Part shown: one piece after another, positions 51,863 through 59,814 of the stretch
Layout of the letters: every line of letters begins with the position of its first letter
Position numbering within the stretch: the first letter of the stretch is position 1
From: CAVTUU01 sp045804965
GTDB taxonomy: Bacteria; Chloroflexota; Chloroflexia; Thermomicrobiales; UBA6265
DNA: 64,000 nt
Reading direction: 5' to 3'
Assembly: GCA_045804965.1 (NCBI GenBank)
Contig: JBJMMD010000035.1
Span: forward strand, 5,095-69,094
Position numbers and translations under genes: made by a program
Notes under the pieces: model-generated
What the model was told of the DNA's origin: nothing
Database searches by the model: none
Seen by the model: only the letters and a program-made list of their open reading frames with translations

Positions 51863-52807
51863 CTACGAGTACTTGATGCGCGGATCGAGCACAGCGTACA
51901 GCACGTCCGCAATAATGTTACAGATAACGACGAGGATGGCAAAGCCGAAGGCGATTGCCATAACGGTGGGCGTGTCCTTGCTGCCGATCGCGTCGATCAG
52001 GAGCGATCCAATCCCCGGAATGCGGAAAATCTGCTCGGTGATCACCGCGCCGCCAAAGATCTCCGGAACTTGCAAGGCAACAATCGTCACCACCGGAATC
52101 AAGGCGTTGCGCATTGCGTGCGCGATCACGACCGATTGCTCCCGGAGTCCCTTCGCCCGCGCCGTGCGCACATAGTCCTGGTTGATCACTTCGAGCATCG
52201 AGGCGCGGACGAATCTGGTCAGCGCCGCGGCGCCGGCCAAGCCAAGCACGGTGATCGGCATGATCGCTTGCCGCACATGTGGCCAGAAGCCGACGACCGA
52301 CGAGTCATAGATGAAGGGGAGCCAATGCAACTTGACGCTGAAGACAATGATCAGCAAAAGCCCTGAGAAGAACGTGGGGATACTGAAGCCAAGGAAGGCG
52401 AAGGTCGTCGCAAACTGGTCAAAGAGGGAATATTGTTTCAAAGCCGAGATGACCCCGACCGGTATCGCCACGATCAGCCCGAGCAAGAAGGCGGAGCCGA
52501 GAATCGCGATCGTCGTCGGTAAGCGGCCAAGCACGTAGCCCCGGACGGGGCTACGCGAGGTGTATGACTGGCCCCAATTCCCTTGCACGTATTGCGATGC
52601 CCATTTTGCGTATTGCTCGTGAATTGGGTCGTCGATGCCAAGCTGTTTGCGGAGGCGCTGGCGGAGCGCCGGTGGCACATTCGGATTGTTGGCGAAACCG
52701 GAGAGGGGATCACCAGGCGCCAGCGCCAAGATCGAAAAGATCACCATACTGATGGCGACCAACGTCACGATCGAGATCAGACTTCGGCGGATAAGATATC
52801 GACCCAC
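51863..52807 (-). CDS. ABC transporter permease, DppB/OppB family
   Basis: 314 residues. Start GTG 52807 (MGRYLIRRSLISIVTLVAIS) with AGGGGGCG upstream; the frame is open to 53029 but the extra residues are not homologous. Motifs: APGDPLSGFANNPNVPPALR, LGIDDPIHEQYAKWASQYVQ, GNWGQSYTSRSPV, EAA-type coupling loop (VRTARAKGLREQSVVIAHAM), RNALIPVVTIVALQVPEIFGG, ITEQIFRIPGIGSLLIDAI. Pairs with DppC. The upstream region 52808-53404 should hold the operon promoter. Confidence 0.92.
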   Translation of the reverse strand: MGRYLIRRSLISIVTLVAISMVIFSILALAPGDPLSGFANNPNVPPALRQRLRKQLGIDDPIHEQYAKWASQYVQGNWGQSYTSRSPVRGYVLGRLPTTIAILGSAFLLGLIVAIPVGVISALKQYSLFDQFATTFAFLGFSIPTFFSGLLLIIVFSVKLHWLPFIYDSSVVGFWPHVRQAIMPITVLGLAGAAALTRFVRASMLEVINQDYVRTARAKGLREQSVVIAHAMRNALIPVVTIVALQVPEIFGGAVITEQIFRIPGIGSLLIDAIGSKDTPTVMAIAFGFAILVVICNIIADVLYAVLDPRIKYS

Positions 52808-53404
52808 AATCGCCCCCTTTGCATGCAACAGTGGAATGGGCAGGAAGCGCCGCGCTGAACACCTTTCTCGACGCGGTCCTAGACTCTGGAGCCAGCCTAC
52901 GTACAGAGCCTTCAACGCCTTCGCTGGTCGTCGCGAAAAAAAGATGCTCTGAGATACGGAGGACGCCCGCGAGCGCGAGGCCGAAAGGAACAACCACTCC
53001 TCAAGAACAAGCAACCGGAAGTGGGGCAATCCTACGTTCGATGAATCACGCCTGTCAAGGAAGGATTATCCGCCAAATCGCGCCCGGTTGTCATATTGTC
53101 AACTTCGCGACCGCTTCGCTTGCCCGCTCCGCCCGAATGCCGATCCGTTCCGTAGCTATGCAACGCAGACTGCTTGCCACGGCGAATGTGTCTACCCCCG
53201 CCGACGCTTGGGCTGAGTGCGCGGTTTTTGCCGATTAACGGTGAATGACGCAACCCGCAGACGCCCGATCCAAGGCGGCGTCAACCGTGGCCTATGGTAG
53301 ACTCGGCGGTCGTGCGGTGGGGACCGCGCGGCTGCACGATGTCGCCGAACGGTCTGCGGTACGTCTTGCACAACGGAGGAAGTAGGAGTCAGGAGCGCTA
53401 GACA
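52808..53404. other. Intergenic gap between permease operon and rplY
   Basis: About 600 bp, divergent promoters expected. Short frames only. A T/A-rich CGCGAAAAAAAGATGC tract at about 52935 and the tandem GGAGGAAGTAGGAGTCAGGAG upstream of rplY are the only notable bits. Confidence 0.4.
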
Positions 53405-54061
53405 ATGGCTGATCTGGTTCTGAGGGCCGAACCGCGTACCGTGGTCGGCAAGAAAGTCAAACAACTGCGCCGCGATGGCAAGATTCCCGGCGTCGTCTAC
53501 GGCCCGGTCGTCGAGGGCACGGTCCAAGTTGCGGTGGACCGGCGTGAATTCGCCAAGTTCTACCTCTCGGCCGGACACTCGACATTGTTCACGCTGGAGT
53601 GGGATGGCGGCACGCAGCCGGTGTTCATCCGTGAAGTTCAGCTCGAACCGGTCCGTCACGATCCCCTCCATATCGACTTCTTTGCGCCGAACCTGCGCAA
53701 GGAGCTGGTCGCGAGCGTGCCGGTCGTGCTCCATCGCCAGAACCCGCTGGCCGAGGGCATCTTCAACCACGTGCATACCGAGATCCAGCTCCGCGGTTTG
53801 CCTGCTGCGATGCCGCATCAGATCGACGCCGACATTTTCCACCTCCTGCAAGTTGGCGATGCGCTGCGCGTCGGCGACTTGACGCTCCCCGAGGGCGTCG
53901 CCGTCGTGACGCATGAGGACGATGTGATCGTCAGCCTCGTTGCTCAGTACGTCGAGCCGGTGGAAGAGGTCGAAGAGGTAGTCGAAGGCGAAGAGGTTGC
54001 CGCCGAGGAGGCTGCCGCCGAGGCGCCGGCCGCCGAAGCGACCGAAGCCGAAGCCGAATAG
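53405..54061 (+). CDS. rplY: 50S ribosomal protein L25/general stress protein Ctc
   Basis: 218 residues, long (Ctc/TL5) form of L25, which binds 5S rRNA in the large subunit. N-terminal 5S-binding domain: LVLRAEPRTVVGKKVKQLRR, DGKIPGVVYGP, HSTLFTLEWDGGTQPVFIRE, VQLEPVRHDPLHIDFF; C-terminal TL5 domain with LVASVPVVLHRQNPLAEGIF, LRGLPAAMPHQIDADIF, VGDALRVGDLTLPEGV. The last 35 residues are Glu/Ala rich (EVEEVVEGEEVAAEEAAAEA), a common acidic tail. Start ATG 53405. A hairpin follows at 54094. Confidence 0.95.
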   Translation: MADLVLRAEPRTVVGKKVKQLRRDGKIPGVVYGPVVEGTVQVAVDRREFAKFYLSAGHSTLFTLEWDGGTQPVFIREVQLEPVRHDPLHIDFFAPNLRKELVASVPVVLHRQNPLAEGIFNHVHTEIQLRGLPAAMPHQIDADIFHLLQVGDALRVGDLTLPEGVAVVTHEDDVIVSLVAQYVEPVEEVEEVVEGEEVAAEEAAAEAPAAEATEAEAE

Positions 54062-54093
54062 CGGGCTTCCCTTCTTGATCTCCAATGCACACG

Positions 54094-54122
54094 ACGACGC
54101 CCGGTCACCGGCCGGGCGTCGT
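54094..54122. terminator. Hairpin after rplY
   Basis: Arms ACGACGCCCGG and CCGGGCGTCGT, loop TCACCGG; 33 bp after the rplY stop. No T-run follows, only GCAAACAC. Confidence 0.6.
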
Positions 54123-54126
54123 GCAA

Positions 54127-54200
54127 ACACCTCTCACCCGGCCCTGGCGGGCCACCCTCGCCCTGCGTGATAAGGGCGAGGGGCTGGGGGTGAAGGTTGT
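54127..54200 (+). repeat. Palindromic repeat family B, copy 6
   Basis: CTCACCCGGCCctggcGGGCC, ACCCTCGCCCtgcgtgataAGGGCGAGGGG. Same parts as copy 5 in the other order. It lies between rplY and the convergent alpha/beta hydrolase. Confidence 0.65.
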
Positions 54201-54223
54201 GGGCGACTGCCACGATTGCCCGC

Positions 54224-54943
54224 TCACACCGTCTCGAGGAGCAGGTCGGCGACAGCCCGCGGCGCGGCAAAGGGGACGGCGTGGCTCGCGGTCAGCTCCC
54301 GGTAACGCCAACTCGGTTCACTGCGGATGCGTGCGTCTTGGCGCTGCGTGTCTTCGTCGCTCGGATCGTAGCCGGTGGTGCAGCGGATGTAGGTGGTCGG
54401 AGTCGCGGCGGCCGCGCCGGTCAGCCGGATCGGCTGGGTCCAAGTCGCGAGCGGGTGGGGGGTGAACCGCGCGGCGATCCAGCGCCGCTGATCCTCCGAC
54501 AGCTCCCCGAGGAGCAGGGTCTCAATGCGAGTGGCTTCGGGCGGGATGCGCCACCCGTCGCCGTGGGCCTCGGCCAGCTCCACCCGCGCGGCGTGTTGGC
54601 TGGGTGGGGCGCTCGTGTCCCCGTCCCGGGGCACGTCGCCATCGAGATAGACGAGGTGGGCGATCCGCGTCGGGTCCCGGTCCGCCGCGCCAGCGACGAT
54701 CATCCCCCCGTAGCTCCAGCCAACTAGGACGACCCCGGTCAGGTCCTCGTAGCGCAGGACGTTGACGACGTCCGCGATGTGCGTGTCGAGATCAACCTGT
54801 GGGCTCGCGAGGTGGACGCGCTCGCCGAGTCCGGTCAAGGTCGGGGTGCGGACGTCGTGACCGGCGGCGCGCAGATACGGCGCCACCCACCTCCAACACC
54901 AACCGCCGACGACCGCGCCGTGGACGAGCACGAAGGTCGCCAT
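54224..54943 (-). CDS. Alpha/beta hydrolase (esterase/HNL-like)
   Basis: 239 residues. HGAVVGGWCWRWVAPYLRAA around the oxyanion turn, LTGLGERVHLASP, the nucleophile elbow GWSYGGM (Ser), VYLDGDVPRDGD, and a late His in ASHAVPFAAP; the acid is probably the Asp of YDPSDED. This is the salicylate-binding/hydroxynitrile-lyase-like branch. ATG 54943 (MATFVLVHG) chosen; the longer frame overlaps the ABC permease gene. It starts 17 bp after the ABC-2 permease stop, so it may be the third cistron of that operon. Confidence 0.85.
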   Translation of the reverse strand: MATFVLVHGAVVGGWCWRWVAPYLRAAGHDVRTPTLTGLGERVHLASPQVDLDTHIADVVNVLRYEDLTGVVLVGWSYGGMIVAGAADRDPTRIAHLVYLDGDVPRDGDTSAPPSQHAARVELAEAHGDGWRIPPEATRIETLLLGELSEDQRRWIAARFTPHPLATWTQPIRLTGAAAATPTTYIRCTTGYDPSDEDTQRQDARIRSEPSWRYRELTASHAVPFAAPRAVADLLLETV

Positions 54944-54959
54944 CGTTGATCTCCCGCGA

Positions 54960-55802
54960 TCAGGACACGTCTCGGCGCTGGAGCACGGTCGCCGCGATCG
55001 CCACGAACACGGCCAGATACAGGCCGAGGACGAGCAGGGATTGTCCGCCTCCGACGTAGGGACCGGAGAATGACCCCGGTCCGTTGCCCGAGATATCACT
55101 CGTCGATGTGCCGAGGACGGCGATCAGCGAATAGGCGTTGGCGCGCAGCAACGCCTTGATCAGCGGGCTCAGCGCGTCGACCTGATCGAGGAGCGCGCTG
55201 ATCAGCCCTTCGATCACCAGGCCGTAGAGAATGCCAATCCCGATCGCGAGCGCGGTGCCCCGCGAAAGGACGCCGAGCAAGACGCCGAGGGCGGCCCAGA
55301 CGGCCAGGATCAGCCACGCCGCGGCCATCCCGCGCACCAGCAGCCAAATCCCCGGCCAATTGACCGGCGCGTCCTCGGCCCGGGCGATGAGGTAACTACC
55401 GATGGCCGCGACGGCGAAGCTGGTGAAAACGAACGGGATGAGCCAGATGCCAAGCGCCACCAGCTTCGCGGCGAAGACCTTCAGCCGGACTGGACGCTGG
55501 GTGAAGATCGTTTTCAGGGTGCCCCAGCCGTACTCGCTGCCGAGGGTGAGCACGCCGAGAATGAGGACAAACACGCCGCCGAAGAAGGGGAATCCGCCAA
55601 GCACGTTGCCGACGAGGCGCTGCGGCAGCAAGTCGAGCAGGTCCTCGCGGAACCGTGCCGGCGTGTTCGTTTGATTGCGGTAGCTGACGTAGGGGAGGAC
55701 GTAGGCGAAGAAGGCCGCCATCGCCGTCCAAATGCCGAGCAGGATCCAGGTCGCGGCGCGCTTGCGCAGCAAGAGCAGCTCGGCGGAAACGCTTCCGATC
55801 AT
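54960..55802 (-). CDS. ABC-2 type exporter permease
   Basis: 280 residues, six membrane helices: AATWILLGIWTAMAAFFAYV, FFGGVFVLILGVLTLGSEYG, LVALGIWLIPFVFTSFAVAA, LVRGMAAAWLILAVWAALGV, TALAIGIGILYGLVIEGLIS, and LLVLGLYLAVFVAIAAT. The N-terminal MIGSVSAELLLLRKR is typical of ABC-2 membrane partners; the ATG overlaps the ATPase stop by four bases. With the ATPase it forms an efflux or lipid/peptide export pump. Substrate unknown. Confidence 0.85.
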   Translation of the reverse strand: MIGSVSAELLLLRKRAATWILLGIWTAMAAFFAYVLPYVSYRNQTNTPARFREDLLDLLPQRLVGNVLGGFPFFGGVFVLILGVLTLGSEYGWGTLKTIFTQRPVRLKVFAAKLVALGIWLIPFVFTSFAVAAIGSYLIARAEDAPVNWPGIWLLVRGMAAAWLILAVWAALGVLLGVLSRGTALAIGIGILYGLVIEGLISALLDQVDALSPLIKALLRANAYSLIAVLGTSTSDISGNGPGSFSGPYVGGGQSLLVLGLYLAVFVAIAATVLQRRDVS

Positions 55803-56800
55803 GATCGCTCTCCAATCTCCGGATCCCGGGTTAACTCGAAGAAGACTTCCTCCAGGGAGGCGCGCTCTGGGCGCAGCTCGCTCACCGCGATCCCGGCGCC
55901 GACCAAGGCGCGGTTGATCTCCGGCGCTTGGCGCGGGTCCGTGTCCACGCGGAGGAATCCGTCGAGCTCTTCGACCTGCGCAACCCGGTCGTGGCTCGCG
56001 ACGAGCCGTTTGGCCTCGGCGAGGGGCTCCGCCCGCACCACCAGACCCTCACGCGTGCGGGCGCGCAACTCATCGACCGTGCCCTCGGCCACCAATTCGC
56101 CGCGGCGGATGACGCCGACGCGATCGCAGACCTGTTCGACCTCAGTCATCAGGTGACTTGACAGGAGGACGGTGCGGCGGCCGCGGCCGAGATCACGGAT
56201 CAGCGTCCGCATCTCCACCATGCCGGCCGGATCGAGGCCATTGGTCGGCTCGTCCAGAATCAACAGCTCCGGGTCCTTGAGGAGCGCGGCGGCGACGCCC
56301 AGCCGCTGCTTCATGCCTTGCGAATAGGTGCTAAAGCGATCGCCTGCGCGATCCGAGAGCTCGACCTCGTCCAGCACGGGTTCGATCCGCGCCTCGGGAA
56401 CGCCGGCATGCTTGGCCAACACGCGCAAGTTGTCGTGCGCGGACAGGAAGGGATAGAAGGCGGGTGCTTCGATCATCGCCCCGAGCCGGGCGAGCCCGCG
56501 GGAGGAGCCGGGAGGCTCGCCCAGGACCAGGGCCGTGCCGGCGGTGGGCCGAATCAGGCCGAGCAGCATCCGCAAGGTCGTCGTTTTGCCGGCGCCATTC
56601 GGCCCGAGGAACCCGTAGACCTCGCCCCGGCGCACGCGGAGGGCAAGGTCGGAGACCGCGACGATCCGCTCGCCGTAGCGTTTGCTGAGACCGCGGGTTT
56701 CGACGACGAGTGCATCTTCAACGCCGTTCGGGCTGGCGCGGCGGTCGTGCACGGCGGGCATTGCCTGGGCGGGGGATCCGGAATCGGTTGTCGTCTGCAT
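55799..56800 (-). CDS. ABC exporter ATP-binding protein
   Basis: 333 residues. Walker A GFLGPNGAGKTTTLRMLLGL, Q-loop region, signature YSQGMKQRLGVAAALLKDPE, Walker B LLILDEPTNGLDPAGM, H-loop LLSSHLMTEVEQVCDRVGVI, and a C-terminal regulatory extension (EGLVVRAEPLAEAKRLV, SELRPERASLEEVFFELTRD), as in DrrA/CcmA-type exporters. ATG 56800 follows AAGGAG ten bases upstream. Followed by the permease with ATGA overlap; divergent from a TetR regulator with an operator between. Confidence 0.92.
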   Translation of the reverse strand: MQTTTDSGSPAQAMPAVHDRRASPNGVEDALVVETRGLSKRYGERIVAVSDLALRVRRGEVYGFLGPNGAGKTTTLRMLLGLIRPTAGTALVLGEPPGSSRGLARLGAMIEAPAFYPFLSAHDNLRVLAKHAGVPEARIEPVLDEVELSDRAGDRFSTYSQGMKQRLGVAAALLKDPELLILDEPTNGLDPAGMVEMRTLIRDLGRGRRTVLLSSHLMTEVEQVCDRVGVIRRGELVAEGTVDELRARTREGLVVRAEPLAEAKRLVASHDRVAQVEELDGFLRVDTDPRQAPEINRALVGAGIAVSELRPERASLEEVFFELTRDPEIGERS

Positions 56801-56813
56801 GATCAGCAACTCC

Positions 56814-56841
56814 TTGTATTTAGATGTACTGTCAGTATAAT
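56814..56841 (+). promoter_or_regulatory. TetR-gene promoter and operator
   Basis: TTGTAT (56814-56819), 16-bp spacer, TATAAT (56836-56841). The palindrome TACTGtCAGTA (56827-56837) overlaps the -10 box. On the minus strand TATACT sits in the same palindrome, so one bound regulator can shut both the TetR gene and the ABC operon. Confidence 0.7.
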
Positions 56842-56870
56842 AACCGATAACAACAGGAGATCAAACGCGA

Positions 56871-57494
56871 ATGAGTCCTCGCACGTACCGTCTCGACCGG
56901 CGTCAGGCGGCAACCGACGAAACACGCGCGCGCATCATCGCCGCCGCCCGCGCGCTGCTCGCGGCCGGCGATGGCGTCGCCGGCTTCAGCATCGACGCGG
57001 TCGCCCGCGAGGCCGGCGTCGCTCGGATGACGGTCTACTATCAATTCAGCTCAAAGCGCGGGCTCTACGAAGCGATCGCTGACGACCTCGCCTCGCGGGC
57101 CGAAATCGGCGCCCGCCTCGGGGCCGCCTTTCGCCAAGATGATGCCCTGGAGGCGTTGGACGCGTTCATCGCCGCCTTTGCCCACTTTTGGACGCCGGAC
57201 CGGGTCCTCATCCGCCGCCTTCTCGGACTCGCCGCGACCGATCCCGAGATCGCGCCGGGCGAGATCGCCCGCAACGAGCGCCGGCGCCAGGGATTGCGGG
57301 CCGTGCTCGAACGCGTCGCCGCCCAATACGGCCGCCCCGACCCCGCCGGCTTCGACGAGGCGGTCGCCGTACTCCACACGTTGACCAGTTTCGCGACCTT
57401 CGACAATCTCGCCGGCGCGACGCGAACGCCCGAAGAGGTTGTCACGATCGTCCAGCGCCTCGCTCGCGCGGCGCTTGAGCTGCGCGCTCGCTGA
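56871..57494 (+). CDS. TetR-family transcriptional regulator
   Basis: 207 residues. HTH: TDETRARIIAAARALLAAGD, FSIDAVAREAGVARMTVYYQ, FSSKRGLYEAIADDLASRAE. The C-terminal helices (about 75-200) form the ligand and dimer domain, with WTPDRVLIRRLLGLAATDPE and LTSFATFDNLAG. Divergent from the ABC exporter, sharing a 70-bp control region with an operator, so a local repressor induced by the exporter substrate is the best guess. ATG 56871 with CAGGAG upstream. Confidence 0.9.
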   Translation: MSPRTYRLDRRQAATDETRARIIAAARALLAAGDGVAGFSIDAVAREAGVARMTVYYQFSSKRGLYEAIADDLASRAEIGARLGAAFRQDDALEALDAFIAAFAHFWTPDRVLIRRLLGLAATDPEIAPGEIARNERRRQGLRAVLERVAAQYGRPDPAGFDEAVAVLHTLTSFATFDNLAGATRTPEEVVTIVQRLARAALELRAR

Positions 57495-57549
57495 GCACGA
57501 CTACGCGGCTATCGCCGCGACGCCGAGTTAAAACCCGGCGCCTCACCCA

Positions 57550-57605
57550 AACCCGGGGTTAGAACCCCGGGCTAAGACAACGAAGTCCTTGCAGGACTGA
57601 GCGCG
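57550..57605 (+). repeat. Palindromic repeat family A, copy 5
   Basis: CCCGGGGttagaaCCCCGGG, CTAAGACAACGAAG, then GTCCttgcaGGAC and TGAGCGCG. The second stem is GTCC/GGAC here and GCCC/GGGC at 8832: both sides changed together. Confidence 0.78.
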
Positions 57606-57703
57606 AGCACGAGTTCCACGACCCGTCGTACTGAGCCTCGGAGAGGCTTTCTCCTGTCAGCCGGGGAGGGTCATTTTCAACCTAGGGAACCGAGGCACCA
57701 CGC

Positions 57704-58468
57704 TCAATTGGTCGGCACGGCCGCGATTGCCGCGCTCAAGCTCGCCGCCGGCTCGCCCTTGGCAATGAACTCCATGCCGAGATAGCCGGTGTAGCCGGTG
57801 GCCTGAAGGGCGCGGTAGATCGCGGGATAATTCAACTCCTGGCTCTCGTCCGGTTCGTGACGGCCGGGGTTGCCGGCAATGTGATAGTGGGCGAAGTCGT
57901 CGTGATGCGCCGCGATCGTGCGGATGATGTCCCCTTCCATGATTTGCATGTGGTAGATGTCGTAGAGGAGTTTTATCCGCGGTGAATCGACCATCCGGCA
58001 GACCTGTAGGCCCCAGGTGGTGGCATCGCACTGATAGCCGGGGTGGTCGATCTTACTGTTGAGGAGCTCGAGCGCGAGGGTGACGCCCGCGTCCTCGGCG
58101 GCCTGCGCCACCCGGCGCAGGCCCGCGGCGGTCGCCTCCGCCCCTGCTTCGTCGGCGAGCCCATCCCGGTTGCCGCTGAAGCAAAGGAGCGTGGGGACGC
58201 CCCACTCCTGGGCGAGCGCGAGGTTGTCGTTGATCTCGCGTTCGATCCGGTCGTGGTTTTCCGCGCGGTTGAGCCCGTCGGTCAGCGAGGCGTGCCCGGA
58301 AAACGCGGCGATCGTTAACCCCGCGTCCGCAATCCGCGGCCAGGCGTCTTGAGGCGCGAGCTCGATCCCGTCGTAGCCAAGCTCGGCCGCCGTCTCGATA
58401 AACGCCTGCGCGCTCATGCCGTCGCGGACATAACACCACCAAGCCGCGCTGACCCGTAACTGGCGCAT
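57704..58468 (-). CDS. Hydroxypyruvate-isomerase-like TIM barrel protein
   Basis: 254 residues. Xylose-isomerase-like barrel of the Hyi group: ELGYDGIELAPQDAWPRIAD, LALELLNSKIDHPGYQCDAT, VDSPRIKLLYDIYHMQIMEG, DFAHYHIAGNPGRHEPDESQ, LGMEFIAKGEP. The metal ligands Glu (ALELLN), Asp (LLYDIYH), His/Asp (HIAGNPGRHEPD), Glu (GMEF) are in place. Hyi converts hydroxypyruvate and tartronate semialdehyde, but relatives act on other sugars. ATG 58468 with GGGAGGAG upstream. Monocistronic. Confidence 0.83.
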   Translation of the reverse strand: MRQLRVSAAWWCYVRDGMSAQAFIETAAELGYDGIELAPQDAWPRIADAGLTIAAFSGHASLTDGLNRAENHDRIEREINDNLALAQEWGVPTLLCFSGNRDGLADEAGAEATAAGLRRVAQAAEDAGVTLALELLNSKIDHPGYQCDATTWGLQVCRMVDSPRIKLLYDIYHMQIMEGDIIRTIAAHHDDFAHYHIAGNPGRHEPDESQELNYPAIYRALQATGYTGYLGMEFIAKGEPAASLSAAIAAVPTN

Positions 58469-58565
58469 ACCGCTCCTCCCACACGCAACCTGACCACCGA
58501 GGACGCATTATCAACCAGATCCGGCGGTCTCATTCGCTTGATCGCGGGACGCGGCTGAGTCGCGT

Positions 58566-58628
58566 GCCCGGGGCTAGAACCCCCTTCCCGCGGGCTCAAC
58601 GTACGAAGCCGGCTGAAGACCGGCTGAA
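58566..58628 (+). repeat. Palindromic repeat family A, copy 6
   Basis: CCCGGGGctagaaCCCCcttCCCGCGGG, CTCAACGTACGAAG, then GCCGGctgaagaCCGGC and TGAACACG. Longer, G-free loop; spacer kept. Confidence 0.7.
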
Positions 58629-58721
58629 CACGGGCGCGTCTCGTCGTGCCGTCGCGGCGTACGGCTGCACGTGCCTCCAAGACTGATGTGGTGCGCCACC
58701 AGTCGGTCTAAGCCGACTTCC

Positions 58722-58752
58722 GGTATGTAGCCCGGGAATTGATTCCCGGGTG
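58722..58752 (+). repeat. Family A first hairpin only
   Basis: GTAGCCCGGGaattgattCCCGGGTGGAG. No ACGAAG part. It lies upstream of the LPDTG gene. Confidence 0.6.
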
Positions 58753-58933
58753 GAGTGGGTGTTCGCGGCTATCCTGCCGGCAGAGTGGTGGTTGCTGTCG
58801 GCTGGGTCTTCCCGGACGGCGGCTTTGGCCCGGGTGGTGGAGCTTTGGTGACCGGCGGAGAACACGTGTAGCATACGCCGTGCGGGGATGATCGAGCCGC
58901 CGCGTCCGGCAGACACACCGAGGAGGGAGCGTG

Positions 58934-59542
58934 ATGGATGCGCAGCGCTTCGATGATCTGGCGCGGGCGCTCGGGAAGCGAACCTCGCGCCGGGCAGTGC
59001 TGCGGAGAACGGCCGGAATAACCGTCGCCGGGGCGTTAGTCCGCGCCGGAGTTCGACCCGCCGCCGCGCAAGGGACGTGCGCCGAGGGCCTGACCGCGTG
59101 CGCCGGCGTCTGTGTGGACCTCTCGTCCGACCTCAACAACTGCGGCGCCTGCGACGCCGTCTGCGAGAGCAGCCTCGTCGGGGTTGCGTGCTACGCGGGC
59201 GAGTGCGTTCGCACCAGCTGTCCCGCTGCCCTGACCGGCTGTCCGAACGACAACCCCAACCCCTCGTACGAGTTTCACTGCTTTGACCTCTCGTCCGATC
59301 CGAACAATTGCGGGGAATGCGGCACCTTCTGCCCGAGCGGCGCGTGCACTGCCGGCACCTGTGCCCCGGACGTGGGCGAGGGCACCGACGATGGCGGCCC
59401 CACGCTCCCTGACACGGGCAGCGGATCAGCAGCCAGACGGCCGGGCGGGGACTGGGCAGCGGCGGCCTTCGCGGCCGCGGCGGTGTTCGGCGCGGCCGCC
59501 GTGCGCAAGGCGCACCCGCGGCGCGCAAGGGACGACGGGTAG
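58934..59542 (+). CDS. Tat-exported Cys-rich protein with LPDTG sorting tail
   Basis: 202 residues. N-terminal FDDLARALGKRTSRRAVLRR with twin-arginine signal and helix (AGITVAGALVRAGVRPAAAQ). Mature part holds two copies of a Cys knot-like unit with DLSSD(L/P)NNCG.C..(V/F)C, each four Cys, plus C.A.LTGCPND. Then an acidic linker and LPDTGSG, a hydrophobic segment (AAAAFAAAAVFGAAAV) and KAHPRRAR. The pattern of Cys repeats occurs in Chloroflexota and Actinobacteria secreted proteins of unknown function. ATG 58934 follows GGAGG by seven bases. Two sorting-type features, Tat plus LPxTG, in one short protein is notable. Confidence 0.8.
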   Translation: MDAQRFDDLARALGKRTSRRAVLRRTAGITVAGALVRAGVRPAAAQGTCAEGLTACAGVCVDLSSDLNNCGACDAVCESSLVGVACYAGECVRTSCPAALTGCPNDNPNPSYEFHCFDLSSDPNNCGECGTFCPSGACTAGTCAPDVGEGTDDGGPTLPDTGSGSAARRPGGDWAAAAFAAAAVFGAAAVRKAHPRRARDDG

Positions 59543-59814
59543 CCGGAGCGCGGGCGTCGTAGACGAGGATGGCGCTGCAAAACCGGGTAGTCGGTCACAC
59601 CGTGCATGATCGCAAGCGACCAGTAGTCTCGTCACGCCGCGCCATGCGATGCCCGCCCTCCGGAAGCGACTGGGCTGCAGGCGGATTTTGAAGCACGCTC
59701 TCGGTCGCATGCATCGTTCTCCTGTAGGGAAGCTTGCGCCCGCGTTCGCGTGTTCAGCCCCAGGAAGGTGGCTTCGTGAGGATGAGTGCCGGCCTGAAGG
59801 ACCGGCGCTCGCGG
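59543..59814. repeat. Gap with degenerate family A elements
   Basis: CAGCCCCAGGAAGGTGGCTTCGTGAGG at about 59756 is a reverse-read second hairpin; GCCGGcctgaaggaCCGGCG at 59793 is another. I see no gene. Confidence 0.5.
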
